Origin: Leptospiraceae bacterium
Lineage (GTDB): Bacteria; Spirochaetota; Leptospiria; Leptospirales; Leptospiraceae
Assembly (NCBI GenBank): GCA_016708435.1
Contig: JADJFV010000014.1
Coordinates: 47,712 to 111,711 of the forward strand
DNA: 64,000 nucleotides
Reading direction: 5' to 3'
The translations under genes were made by a program, and so were the position numbers. Shown here piece by piece: positions 1 to 8,266 of this stretch; the first letter of the stretch is position 1, and the number at the start of each line of letters is the position of its first letter. The notes beneath the pieces are model-generated. The model was not told where the DNA came from, did no database searches, and saw only the letters and a list, made by a program, of their open reading frames with translations.

Positions 1-1299
1 TCCGACTGGGTGAATTTCCCAGGTATTAAAACCACCGGCTGTAGTTGTTGCTTTACAACCTGGTCTTCCACCACCAGCATTTGCATAAGAGGTATCTGTA
101 TCCAATCTTGATCCATTTTCAACACGAATGTAAAGATCATAAGGAGCAAGTCCAATCACAGAACGAGCAACAGGAGTGGTGAAAACGATTTTAGTTTTTG
201 CGAAAAATCCATTTACATATGTTAAATCGGTTGCTCTTGCATTCCATGATCCAGCCATAGTAGTTGTTGTATTTCCCAAGATTCTAAGTCCGTCTTCCAA
301 ATCTGTAACAGTTGGTGTATAAACATCAATACTGGTAGCCTGTGTTTTATCTTTTAATACTGCGGCTGATGCCTGTAATACGCCAGAGCCATTGTATACT
401 TTTGATTCGTATGTAATATTAACAGTATTGGGCAATCTTTGGTAAACAGAAAGTTTGTTTCCTGCACCCGATGCCATCATCTGATAATTTCCTCTTACCT
501 CTACAACTTTTCCCTCTGCGTTTTGATCTTCTTCAATGAAGTAAACGATTGTCACATCATTCAAGTCAGCATCCCCTAAGCTAGGAAATGTATCCTCGTA
601 AGATATTGTATTGACTCCTTCAGTAGGAAATCTAACTTTCGCACTCTTAGTTGCATCGTTAGGATACGCATCTAAAGAATCAGGAACACCATCTCCATCT
701 GCATCTACTACCGGTGTAGCTGCTGCAACAGTTGTGATTACAGAAGAAGTAACTCCAATTTTAATCTTAGTGAGCTTAATTAAAACTTCATTGGTTCCTT
801 TCTTAATTACTACAATAGCAGGAGTTGCTGCTTGTCCATTGAAAGTAACATTTACAGATATGGAAGTTTCGACTGCGTTTACACTGAGACTTCCACGAAC
901 GAAACCGCTTACATCAGAGACCTGCAAGAATAGTCTATCGCTTTTTGAATCCTTAATCTCTACGACTGCACCTTTTACCGGCAAATCCGAATCATCTACT
1001 ACTGTTGCATCTACGGAAACGCTGATGATAGTAGTTGCGGTTGTTTGTGTAATATAATCACCGCTTACTGTTACAGGCGCAGAATTGATAGATGCACTTG
1101 GAGTTGTTGTAGTCGGAGTGGATGTATTACCGGTGCTAGTAGCTGGACTGTTGGTCGCACTTGCATTACCATTACTGCTGACCGCATCACTTACAATTTG
1201 CTGTTGCAATTGCAGTGGAACTAATTGCTTCTTTTTATCCGAGCACTGTGTGCTGAATAAACTTAGAATGATTATAACTAAACCAATATTAAATTTCAT
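1..1299 (-). CDS. LruC-domain lipoprotein (3' end beyond window)
   Basis: The frame is open from ATG at 1299 to the window edge (433 codons), preceded by a GGAGG ribosome site at 1305-1309. The N-terminus is a lipoprotein signal with the lipobox LFSTQC (Cys19), so the product is probably anchored in a membrane. A Thr/Ser/Asn-rich linker follows, then a carboxypeptidase-regulatory-like stretch at about residues 65-140. Next come the calcium-binding-like motif DADGDGVPDSLDAYPND (about residue 198) and SLGDADLNDVTIVY (about 240), which are hallmarks of the LruC domain (DUF4842) known from Leptospira surface lipoproteins. Function is unknown. The missing C-terminus lies left of the window. Confidence 0.8.
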   Translation of the reverse strand, partial: MKFNIGLVIIILSLFSTQCSDKKKQLVPLQLQQQIVSDAVSSNGNASATNSPATSTGNTSTPTTTTPSASINSAPVTVSGDYITQTTATTIISVSVDATVVDDSDLPVKGAVVEIKDSKSDRLFLQVSDVSGFVRGSLSVNAVETSISVNVTFNGQAATPAIVVIKKGTNEVLIKLTKIKIGVTSSVITTVAAATPVVDADGDGVPDSLDAYPNDATKSAKVRFPTEGVNTISYEDTFPSLGDADLNDVTIVYFIEEDQNAEGKVVEVRGNYQMMASGAGNKLSVYQRLPNTVNITYESKVYNGSGVLQASAAVLKDKTQATSIDVYTPTVTDLEDGLRILGNTTTTMAGSWNARATDLTYVNGFFAKTKIVFTTPVARSVIGLAPYDLYIRVENGSRLDTDTSYANAGGGRPGCKATTTAGGFNTWEIHPVG

Positions 1300-1486
1300 A
1301 GATTCCTCCGTCTTTCTGTTAATTATGACGGGGATTTTAATTATAAAATTCCAACAATAGTTCTGATAAAAAAATTTGACTCAAAAAAAAATACAATAAT
1401 TTGCAATGTCTTTGTTATATATAATTTTTAAAAGGTTAACTGATATCCTTGCGTAATTACATACAGGGAAATGCGAGTAAATCTAG

Positions 1487-1717
1487 TTAAAAAATTTCCT
1501 TTCGAAAAGGAAGACTAAGCTGAATCGTATAAACCGTATCTAGAATTTCTTCCTTTACAGTCCCACTTAGTAATTTTACTTTCTGACTGATACCAATATG
1601 TCCCATACCTGCATCGAGAGTAGAACTGTATTTAGAAAGTGATTTCATTTCTAATTGAATTTCTTTTAACTCTGTCAAATAAATCTTCCACTGACTATCT
1701 CCAAATCCATATTTCAT
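1487..1717 (-). pseudogene. C-terminal ATPase-domain fragment of the DISM sensor kinase (frameshifted)
   Basis: This 76-codon frame continues the kinase encoded immediately upstream. Its start codon overlaps the upstream stop (ACATGA), but the sequence shows it is not an independent gene. It begins inside the HATPase N-box (NNDMKYGFGDSQW, counting codons just upstream of the ATG) and ends with the G2-like box GMGHIGISQKVKLLSG and a final beta strand. A single missing base, either in the T7 run (coding strand) at 1746-1752 or at about 1730-1735, separates the two frames. Restoring it gives one continuous kinase of about 645 residues. Confidence 0.7.
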
Positions 1718-3429
1718 GTCATTGTTCGATATCTCTTTACAACTGAAAAAAATAGATTTCTAAAAGCAATGCTACTTTCTTTAATAATATCAGAATCTGA
1801 ATCCGAAATTTCAAAGATAAATCTACGGCTAATAGCTGTATACCGTCTAAGCAAAGTCATTTGTAGACCATTAATAAAATCAGCTTCCAATAATTGTTTA
1901 TCTTCTAGCATTAGCATTCTATTTTTTATGCTAGAAAAAACTCTCTTTAGAACACTGGAAGCTTGATTCAATATATCAATCGGGATTTGATAAGTTTTCA
2001 TTTGCTCAATTAGGATTCCAAGCTCAGTAACGTCGCCCTTAATATGGTCATGTATATCATAGAATAGATTTTCTCTTTCTTGAATTGTAAAAATTTGAGC
2101 TTCTAACTCCGCTATTTTTTTATCTTCTAAATAACTCTTTTTATACGCCTCATCTAATTTCTTAGTGCGCTCTTCTACTATATTTTCCAAACCTTCTTTA
2201 AGACTATTCAATTCAATATTACTGGCAAGCAGTGAATCAGACTTATCCGTTAACTCAAGAGCTAATTTTTCAGAAGTAACAAAGGCATTCGAGAAACGCA
2301 TAGATAGGACAATTGCCTGTGAAAAAATGAAAGTTAAAAATCCATAACTTGCCATATGGTTTGTATGAATAAATCCCATGCTGTAAAGAATATCGCTCGC
2401 AATTGCACTAAAAAAAATCAGAGTGCCGATGATAAAAGTTAATGCACCCATGCGTTTATTTCTTACGGCTAATACCAATATAGCTTCAGTGTAAAGAATA
2501 GTTGTAAGCATACACAATTGAATTATTCTAAGTGTCCAGGAAGCGTAGACATAGGGACTAAAGAAAAAAGCGAGAAATGTCGCTGGAAGACATACAAATA
2601 AAATAGTATACGCAAATCTTTTAGAAAATTCTTTCGGGAAAAGATAATACACAAAAAGAACGAAGCTGGCTAATCCCAAGTATGCGGGAATATATTCAAA
2701 TCTATAAACAAATAAAAAAGGAAGAAAAGGTAAAAAATCTAGTATAATTCTTTCCTCCATTGCCATGGTTCTGATTACGAGGAGAATACTGAGTATCCCG
2801 AAGAAGAATGGGGTCTTGTCTTTTGGTCTTAAAAAGAATAAAAATAAATGATACACTCCCATGATAAAGAGACTACCAACGGTTAGAAAAGTAATCTCAA
2901 TTTTATTTTTTACTTTCTTCTCAATATCAGAGCTATATCCTAAAGACAATTTGTTCCATAGCCCCGCTGAAGGATGATAAAAATTAGAAATAAGAAATAC
3001 AATTTCTAGTTCATTCGAATTTTCTTTTAATGGAAATGTCCCGTATCGCAAAAATGGAATCATGTCTTCTTTCGATTTTCCAATTTTACCAACAGAATAA
3101 TGCAATACTCCGTTAACATATAAACTGTAAGCACTCGAAATATCTGTCATTGAAAAACTAAGTGGAGTTTTATCAGGAGGCATTAACACTTTCATACGAT
3201 ACATCGCATAACCTTCAGGCGGTAATGTTACACCATTTAGTTTATAATTTTGCCATTCAGATGGAACAGAGATATAGTTTAATTTTGTGGAATCATAGTT
3301 TTTGAAAAATTCTCTTTGCTGTTTGGAATCCTCAATGAGTTCATTCCAATAAAATTCCCAATCACCAACAAATTCAATGACTCCTGATCTTTCAGAAGAA
3401 TTAAAATTCCAATCGCGTAAATCGATCAC
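1714..3429 (-). CDS. 7TMR-DISM sensor histidine kinase, NreB/NarX type (frameshifted near 3' end)
   Basis: The likely role is a membrane sensor. Residues 1-165 form a 7TMR-DISM extracellular domain (GDWEFYWNEL). About 170-395 hold seven hydrophobic segments, about 400-445 a coiled coil, and then an H-box-like IHDH near residue 459 as in HisKA_3 kinases. The ATPase domain runs into the frame change described for 1487-1717. The GTG at 3429 is probably not the true start: the frame stays open upstream and encodes a hydrophobic stretch ending in the lipobox LSNC (Cys codon 3475-3477). This matches the N-terminus of the paralogue at 31676. No ATG is visible in the extension, which runs into a dispersed repeat at 3528-3561. 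The gene follows flgJ in the same orientation. Confidence 0.75.
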   Translation of the reverse strand: MIDLRDWNFNSSERSGVIEFVGDWEFYWNELIEDSKQQREFFKNYDSTKLNYISVPSEWQNYKLNGVTLPPEGYAMYRMKVLMPPDKTPLSFSMTDISSAYSLYVNGVLHYSVGKIGKSKEDMIPFLRYGTFPLKENSNELEIVFLISNFYHPSAGLWNKLSLGYSSDIEKKVKNKIEITFLTVGSLFIMGVYHLFLFFLRPKDKTPFFFGILSILLVIRTMAMEERIILDFLPFLPFLFVYRFEYIPAYLGLASFVLFVYYLFPKEFSKRFAYTILFVCLPATFLAFFFSPYVYASWTLRIIQLCMLTTILYTEAILVLAVRNKRMGALTFIIGTLIFFSAIASDILYSMGFIHTNHMASYGFLTFIFSQAIVLSMRFSNAFVTSEKLALELTDKSDSLLASNIELNSLKEGLENIVEERTKKLDEAYKKSYLEDKKIAELEAQIFTIQERENLFYDIHDHIKGDVTELGILIEQMKTYQIPIDILNQASSVLKRVFSSIKNRMLMLEDKQLLEADFINGLQMTLLRRYTAISRRFIFEISDSDSDIIKESSIAFRNLFFSVVKRYRTMT

Positions 3430-3527
3430 TCCATTTACAACTGTGGGGATAACTTTATTATTCCGGTTGAATTCGCAATTAGATAGAGAAATAAAAATTA
3501 CAAGGAAGACAATCCACTTCTTGTAAA

Positions 3528-3561
3528 GTCGCCCTTCGAGAACCTCAGGGTGACAATCGTG
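3528..3561. repeat. short imperfect palindrome upstream of DISM kinase
   Basis: The stretch CCCTTCGAG-aac-CTCAGGG lies within 3528-3561 and ends in GGTGAC, like the arm of the larger palindromic element found at 5233, 6961, 36735 and 48297. It sits where the start of the DISM kinase signal peptide would be expected and may have displaced the original initiation region. The rest of the gap up to flgJ shows only a weak GAGAGG-containing inverted repeat. Confidence 0.45.
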
Positions 3562-3622
3562 AAAAAAGGCAATTCTATAAAACCTCTCGCAAAGGATTTT
3601 GGAGAGGAAAGTAAAAATGTAT

Positions 3623-4093
3623 TTAGCCTTTTAAATCCACTTTAGGGAGTGACTTGGAGAGAGATTTGTAAATTTCTTCAGCTATGCCAAGAGATTCAGT
3701 TTTGGAAATATTTTTTGCGTATTCATCATAGAGCATATCATCAAAGATTTCTTCTGCGTGACCACCATCAATGAGACCTGACTTCTCAACGGACTTTTTC
3801 ATTTGGGATAACATCATTTTGACGAAGATGGATTCAAATTCTACACTTGCATCGAATAATTTTTTGCGGTAAGGATCTGCGGCTACTTCTGCTTTGATGT
3901 TTTGAGGCAAACGAATAGAAGACGTTGATACTCTTCCCTGAATGGATTCATTTACTTCTTTTTGGAGTGCTTCTTCAAAAGTGGAATTTGACTTGCTACT
4001 CTTTAAAGAATCATTCATCCTTTGGATATTCTGAATAGAATTTTCCCCTAAGTTTAAACGATTTAAGTTGATAGCATTTTGAATTTCACTCAT
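3623..4093 (-). CDS. flgJ: flagellar rod-binding protein FlgJ (no muramidase domain)
   Basis: The 156-residue protein carries the FlgJ N-terminal rod-binding domain at about residues 70-145 (FESIFVKMMLSQMKKSV, then GGHAEEIFDDMLYDEYA). It lacks the C-terminal peptidoglycan hydrolase of enterobacterial FlgJ, as is usual in spirochaetes and many other phyla. It acts in the periplasm as a rod-assembly scaffold. The start codon overlaps the flgI stop by four bases (ATGA), indicating translational coupling. It is the last gene of the flgG-A-H-I-J run. Confidence 0.88.
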   Translation of the reverse strand: MSEIQNAINLNRLNLGENSIQNIQRMNDSLKSSKSNSTFEEALQKEVNESIQGRVSTSSIRLPQNIKAEVAADPYRKKLFDASVEFESIFVKMMLSQMKKSVEKSGLIDGGHAEEIFDDMLYDEYAKNISKTESLGIAEEIYKSLSKSLPKVDLKG

Positions 4094-5421
4094 TGCACAA
4101 TTACCTCAGCATGAAGGGCACCTGCTTTTTTCATCCCTTCTAAAATGGCTATAATGTCTTTCGTAGAAGCCCCGATTTTATTCAGCGCGTCCACTATATC
4201 AGAAACTTTGGTTCCTTCCTGAATGACAGAAATCAGCTCAACTTTAGTATCGTCAGAATCCTTTTTTTTGTTAGAAATAATTACATTTATTCCCTGTTTT
4301 GAGATAGCAACCTCGTCCACTGTGACGTTTGCTCCCATCACAATCGTTCCCGTTCGCTCATTTATGACAACTTTTGCCTTTCCATCTGGAGTTACCTGTA
4401 GGTTTTCGATGGAAGCAAGAACTGTCAAAGTTTCATCCGATTTTGGAAAGGAAACTTCTATCTCAGTCGGCGATACAGCAATTGCATCGATTTTTAACTT
4501 TTCTTTGATTTGTTTTCTGACTGCATCTAAGGTTGCAAAATCTTGGTTTTCAAGAATAATTCTGTATTTTAAATCCTTAATCTCGTTGCTATCTTCTTTG
4601 TTATCCTTTATACCATTCTGGAAAAAGTCAGACTTCATTTCTTTTTCTACAATCGCTCCGGCAACTATCGTTCCAACTGTCTTCGGAGAATTCTTAGTGT
4701 GACTTGAGCCTGTGAAAACATTGGCAGTATTTCCATATAAGTAAGACGTAGCATTGTAAGGCTGCGATGAACGGTTGTTATCCTTTCCACCAAAGGAAAG
4801 AACCCCACTGGCAACGGCTACTACCTCGTTATTCGCTCCCTTGAGTGGAGATTGAATCAAGACTCCGCCTTCTAAAGACCTCGCATCTCCAATCGAAGCC
4901 ACGGTAACATCAATCTTATCCCCTACTCTTGCATGAGAAGGAATGGTAGCCGTGATTAGAACGGAGGCAATGTTACGGGTAATGTTTGCACCCTTCGCAT
5001 TTCCAAGTCCCTGGTTCTTTAGATAATTTTTCATCGCCTCATTGGTAACAGCACTCTTAGTGTCCCCTGTTCCCGAAAGACCGGTTACTATCCCGTAACC
5101 TGTAATCTGATTATCCCTTAGCCCCTGAATACGGGAGATGTCTTTAAGTTTGACTTCGACTGAAAAAAGAGAGGAAAAGATTACCACCGATGAACACAGA
5201 TAAACACCGATGAATGCCGATGGTTTGATTACAGTCATTTCGAACTGTTTTGCAATTTGGTTTCTTGTATTAAGGAAAGACAGTGAGAAATCTATCTTGC
5301 TTAGAACGATTCGGACAATTCGAACGAATCGCTTTAAGGCAGATAGACCTCTCACACTGGAAGTATATAAGGCTTTGCCGCTTCTACTTAGTGTGGTTCG
5401 AGGTGACAGGGGTAGTTTCAT
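4090..5421 (-). CDS. flgI: flagellar P-ring protein FlgI with repeat-encoded N-terminal extension
   Basis: The core from about residue 88 on (VEVKLKDISRIQGLRDN, ITGYGIVTGLSGTGD) is a clear FlgI, the periplasmic P-ring protein. The family normally starts with a signal peptide of about 20-25 residues directly before this point. Here the frame begins about 87 residues earlier, at an ATG overlapping the flgH stop (ATGA) and preceded by GGAG. Codons 5-63 are a copy of the dispersed palindromic element (5233-5408), read in frame. Codons about 67-82, which supply the hydrophobic segment AFIGVYLCSSVVIF, come from a second dispersed repeat (5181-5223). An internal ATG at codon 62 could be an alternative start giving a normal-sized signal peptide, but it has no obvious ribosome site. 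Confidence 0.9.
   Translation of the reverse strand: MKLPLSPRTTLSRSGKALYTSSVRGLSALKRFVRIVRIVLSKIDFSLSFLNTRNQIAKQFEMTVIKPSAFIGVYLCSSVVIFSSLFSVEVKLKDISRIQGLRDNQITGYGIVTGLSGTGDTKSAVTNEAMKNYLKNQGLGNAKGANITRNIASVLITATIPSHARVGDKIDVTVASIGDARSLEGGVLIQSPLKGANNEVVAVASGVLSFGGKDNNRSSQPYNATSYLYGNTANVFTGSSHTKNSPKTVGTIVAGAIVEKEMKSDFFQNGIKDNKEDSNEIKDLKYRIILENQDFATLDAVRKQIKEKLKIDAIAVSPTEIEVSFPKSDETLTVLASIENLQVTPDGKAKVVINERTGTIVMGANVTVDEVAISKQGINVIISNKKKDSDDTKVELISVIQEGTKVSDIVDALNKIGASTKDIIAILEGMKKAGALHAEVIVQ
5181..5223. repeat. short CATCGGTG-type repeat encoding the FlgI hydrophobic segment
   Basis: This is an internally repetitive stretch of the words CACCGATGAA, CACAGATAAA, CACCGATGAA and TGCCGATGG. Its last 20 bases as read on the flgI strand recur exactly at 36915-36934, beside another copy of the palindromic element. 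In flgI it is translated as the hydrophobic part of the signal segment. Similar words are common dispersed repeats in bacterial genomes. Confidence 0.6.
5233..5408. repeat. palindromic dispersed element, copy A (inside flgI)
   Basis: The outer arms are GTCATTTCGAAC and GTTCGAGGTGAC; the inner arms are GTGAGAAATCTATC and AGATAGACCTCTCAC. Three other copies share this plan (6961, 36735, 48297). This copy lies wholly within the flgI reading frame and contains no stop in that frame. At 176 bp it adds about 59 codons. Confidence 0.8.
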
Positions 5422-6071
5422 TGGCTTTCTCCGAGTAGGCGCTTCATGTTTTTTAGGATGATAGCTTGTTTTTCGTCGTTGGATAGCTCTGCTTTTTGAA
5501 TGGTCTCTGTTCCGTTGGCGTTTTTCTTGGTCTTTAATTTGATATCAGGATCAGAAAGATTTTCCTTGGTTGGAGCAGTGGAGTATTCAATCTTGAGATT
5601 GGCAACCATATCACTCATTACTGTCTTGTCGTCTCTTACGTCTAACGGTGAAATTTGACCGGAGAGTTTTAAGCTATTTTTTGCATTATCAAATCCAACA
5701 TCACGTGTGCCGGCTAATGTGAGTAAACCGGTAGTAGGATCTACGGCAGTTACTAAGACTGACATAGAGCCTATGATCTTTGCAGTAGATTTGGATTTTC
5801 CATTTTGTCTATGAGCTACACTTCTGTCGGCAGTAAATCCTCTCATCTCATCTACAATTTTTTTGTCAGGGTGAGAGCGGATAACAAAAGAATCATCCTT
5901 GGCACCTTCATAGACGTAATCGCCTTTCATTCCATCTTTAATCATAACGCGGATAATAGAGCCTAACCGTATGTCCTGCCCATTTGCATAGGGATTGCGA
6001 TCCACCCATAGCGATTGTGCCTCTAAAGAAATAAAAGAAATATATACTATTAAACTTATTAAATTTTTCAT
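5418..6071 (-). CDS. flgH: flagellar L-ring protein FlgH, without lipobox
   Basis: The 217-residue protein has FlgH features: SLWVDRNPYANGQDIRLGS after the signal peptide, GTRDVGFDNAKNSLKLSGQISPLDV split over about residues 140-165, and a conserved C-terminal half. In most bacteria FlgH is an outer-membrane lipoprotein. Here the signal sequence (residues 1-19, ending LEAQS) has no cysteine, so a type I signal peptide and a soluble periplasmic product are more likely. That suits flagella that stay in the periplasm. Its start overlaps the flgA stop and its stop overlaps the flgI start (ATGA in both cases). Confidence 0.88.
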   Translation of the reverse strand: MKNLISLIVYISFISLEAQSLWVDRNPYANGQDIRLGSIIRVMIKDGMKGDYVYEGAKDDSFVIRSHPDKKIVDEMRGFTADRSVAHRQNGKSKSTAKIIGSMSVLVTAVDPTTGLLTLAGTRDVGFDNAKNSLKLSGQISPLDVRDDKTVMSDMVANLKIEYSTAPTKENLSDPDIKLKTKKNANGTETIQKAELSNDEKQAIILKNMKRLLGESQ

Positions 6072-7054
6072 TCGATTACTACTACTCCTTTGTCCATCGC
6101 TCTGCCGGTTAATAGGTGGTTAGACGAAAGACTGACTACTTTGACTGCCTCGCCTTCGTTGGCGGAATTTTTAGCGATACCTTTGCCTCTTACAAATAAT
6201 GCGCCTTTCATATAGACTACATCTACTTCAGTGCCCTTCTCTACTAAATGAATTTCTCGAATTTGCTTTTTTCGAATAACAGATCCTTCCGTAATTGCGA
6301 CTATTGCTGTGTATCCGCTGATGTCAGAGTGAAATCCATCTGCAATTGCATCCGCCGAAAAAAAAGTCTTTAGAGTAAAATCATTCTTAGTCAATTTAGC
6401 ATTGCGTGAAATATTCTTAGTAGCAACAACGGTAGTCAATTGTGTCTCCACTAGAAATTTTAATTTCTTAGAATACACTTTATCTTTCTCTACATAAAAA
6501 TCCAGTGAAAATATTTTTTGTCCGGGAGTAACTTTCTTTGGGATATTATTCCATTTTAAGGTTACACCCGCTGCGGGAAGATTTTCTTCCTCTCCAAGAT
6601 AACGAATCTTAGCCTCTGCATCCGTGACACCTAACTTAGAATAGAATTCTTTTTCTAAAGAGTCAAGGATTTCTTCTCTTGAATATTTTTTATTGAGTGG
6701 AATTAGAATGCATTCCTTTCCGTAAAAAGTCAATTCACGGGCATCAGGCAATAGAGATTGTAAATCTTCTAACGAAAGAATCTTTAGCTCTTCTAAGTTT
6801 TCAAAGACTACTCTGTCTTTTACATCTTTATGAAGTCTCGCTATATCGCTTAACTTCACAGTTGACTTTTCTAAAATAACTCGGGGCTTTAAATATACAG
6901 AATTAGCAGAAAGGACTTGGAAGGTGAAGAGGAAACTGAAAAAGAACGATTTGTATCGCCTGTCATTTCGAACATCACTTAGCGACTGATTTGTAGCTAA
7001 GCGAACGGACGGATGGAGAAATCTATCTAGCAATAAAACAATAGCATTAAGCAA
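6068..7054 (-). CDS. flgA: flagellar P-ring chaperone FlgA, start inside a dispersed repeat
   Basis: FlgA assists P-ring assembly in the periplasm. The C-terminal half has the SAF/ChapFlgA domain (TTVVATKNISRNAKLTKND, about residues 205-225, then ITEGSVIRKKQIRE). A hydrophobic signal (FFFSFLFTFQVLSANS) lies at about residues 37-52, unusually far from the start. Between it and upstream stops the frame has only TTG codons as possible starts, all inside palindromic element copy B. The TTG at 7054 has GAGAGG at 7061-7066, six bases upstream. Initiation therefore seems to depend on the repeat. The stop overlaps the flgH start. Confidence 0.82.
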   Translation of the reverse strand: MLNAIVLLLDRFLHPSVRLATNQSLSDVRNDRRYKSFFFSFLFTFQVLSANSVYLKPRVILEKSTVKLSDIARLHKDVKDRVVFENLEELKILSLEDLQSLLPDARELTFYGKECILIPLNKKYSREEILDSLEKEFYSKLGVTDAEAKIRYLGEEENLPAAGVTLKWNNIPKKVTPGQKIFSLDFYVEKDKVYSKKLKFLVETQLTTVVATKNISRNAKLTKNDFTLKTFFSADAIADGFHSDISGYTAIVAITEGSVIRKKQIREIHLVEKGTEVDVVYMKGALFVRGKGIAKNSANEGEAVKVVSLSSNHLLTGRAMDKGVVVIE

Positions 7055-7090
7055 GATAGACCTCTCACGATAAAGCAGTTCGAGGTGACA
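6961..7090. repeat. palindromic dispersed element, copy B (5' end of flgA)
   Basis: The arms TGTCATTTCGAAC and GTTCGAGGTGACA enclose GAGAAATCTATC and GATAGACCTCTC. The 130-bp element fills most of the flgG-flgA gap and extends into flgA, supplying its Shine-Dalgarno-like GAGAGG and its TTG start. Confidence 0.82.
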
Positions 7091-7148
7091 GTAAAAATAA
7101 AATTATACATAGAACTCACCTAAACTGGACATATGCGGCTAATATCTA

Positions 7149-7946
7149 TTATCTCTTAAGCGATATAGCAGTTGATAGCATACTATCAGAAGTCTGGATT
7201 GCTTTGGAGTTAGATTCGTATGCTCTTTGTGCAACGATCATAGCAACCATTTCTTCTACAATCTTAACGTTACTCATTTCTAAAAAGCCCTGTAGAATAT
7301 CACCCATTCCTTCTGTTCCGGGAGCACCAGCAATTTCAGGACCGGAGGCAACTGTTTCTTTGAAAAGGTTTTTACCAATTGCCTGTAAGCCCGCAGGATT
7401 TACAAAGCGGTAAAGCTCTATTTGCCCCACAACGGTCGGACGAATATCATTTCCGATTTTGACTGTGACTTCTCCGCCTTCTGCGACTTGGAGAGTATTT
7501 AGAATTGCGTTTTCAGGTAATACAATTGGAGGCTCGAATAAATAGCCATTAGAGGTAACTACTTGTTGGTTGGAGTCAATTTTAAAAGATCCGTCTCTAG
7601 TATAAGAAAAGGTTCCATCTGGCATTTGGATTTTGAAAAATCCCATTTCACCGGTGATTGCCATATCTAGTTTATTTCCAGTTGATTGGAAAGACCCGAT
7701 TTCGAATAATTTCTGAGAAGCTGCTGCGCGAACTCCATGCCCGACGTTAACGCCAGTAGGAATTTCACTCACTGCTGTTGCGGGAGTTCCCGCCAATACC
7801 TGGTGTTGATACACTAAGTCTTCAAAGTCTGCACGATTTTTCTTGAAGCCAGTTGTGTTTACGTTAGCTAAATTGTTAGAAATTGTGTCTATATGAAATT
7901 GTTGGGCATTCATCCCTGTTGCGGCTGTCCACAAAGAACGCATCAT
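7149..7946 (-). CDS. flgG: flagellar distal rod protein FlgG
   Basis: The 265-residue protein has the flagellar rod/hook signature at the N-terminus (SLWTAATGMNAQQFHIDTI, SNNLANVNTTGFKK) and the C-terminal helix motif MSNVKIVEEMVAMIVAQRAYE. Both helices form the axial coiled-coil core. Length and motifs fit FlgG rather than FlgF or FlgE. AGAGG precedes the ATG pair by about 10 bases. The gene heads the visible flagellar run; the IS21 element and repeats lie upstream, and no flgF is seen in the window. Confidence 0.92.
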   Translation of the reverse strand: MMRSLWTAATGMNAQQFHIDTISNNLANVNTTGFKKNRADFEDLVYQHQVLAGTPATAVSEIPTGVNVGHGVRAAASQKLFEIGSFQSTGNKLDMAITGEMGFFKIQMPDGTFSYTRDGSFKIDSNQQVVTSNGYLFEPPIVLPENAILNTLQVAEGGEVTVKIGNDIRPTVVGQIELYRFVNPAGLQAIGKNLFKETVASGPEIAGAPGTEGMGDILQGFLEMSNVKIVEEMVAMIVAQRAYESNSKAIQTSDSMLSTAISLKR

Positions 7947-8024
7947 AAAAAATTACCTCTTTTTCTTTACTGTCGGCGATTTAGAAAAAAACCGTAGAAC
8001 TATTTTTATGGTGGGAGAAAGATT

Positions 8025-8056
8025 TGCCACAGAGTCGCAGAGACACGGAGGGAGGG
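8025..8056. repeat. CACAGAG-type dispersed repeat
   Basis: This is a purine-rich stretch of the words CCACAGAG, CGCAGAGACACGGAGG and GGAGGGA. It belongs to the widespread family of short dispersed repeats whose other forms occur in this window at 10697, 11080, 15730 and 38203. It is not coding. The rest of 7947-8107 holds nothing else I can name. Confidence 0.5.
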
Positions 8057-8107
8057 ATTTGTCAATGCTCAATGATGTCAACTTCAGAAAATTAAATGGT
8101 AAGATAG

Positions 8108-8146
8108 GCATCCCTGCCTGTCCATGAAACAGGCAGGGATGCCTGT
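8108..8146. repeat. perfect 16-bp hairpin next to the IS21 insertion site
   Basis: AGGCATCCCTGCCTGT at 8108-8123 pairs perfectly with ACAGGCAGGGATGCCT at 8131-8146 across a 7-base loop. There is no T-tract, so it looks like a dispersed hairpin repeat rather than a standard terminator. The IS element begins 14 bp further on. Confidence 0.6.
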
Positions 8147-8266
8147 TCTCCTAGTTATGTGAATGGAAAGTAGAAACGGACATAGGTCGGAAAACAGAAA
8201 CGGACATGTTTTTGGAGGCAGAATGGTAGATAGACTAAATTATTTCTAGAAGTAATTTAGAATGAA

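Noticed and set aside
611..1360. Plus-strand frames at 611-1057 and 1085-1360
   Set aside because: They lie opposite the LruC lipoprotein, whose minus-strand frame has a lipobox, ribosome site and domain motifs; the plus frames have none.
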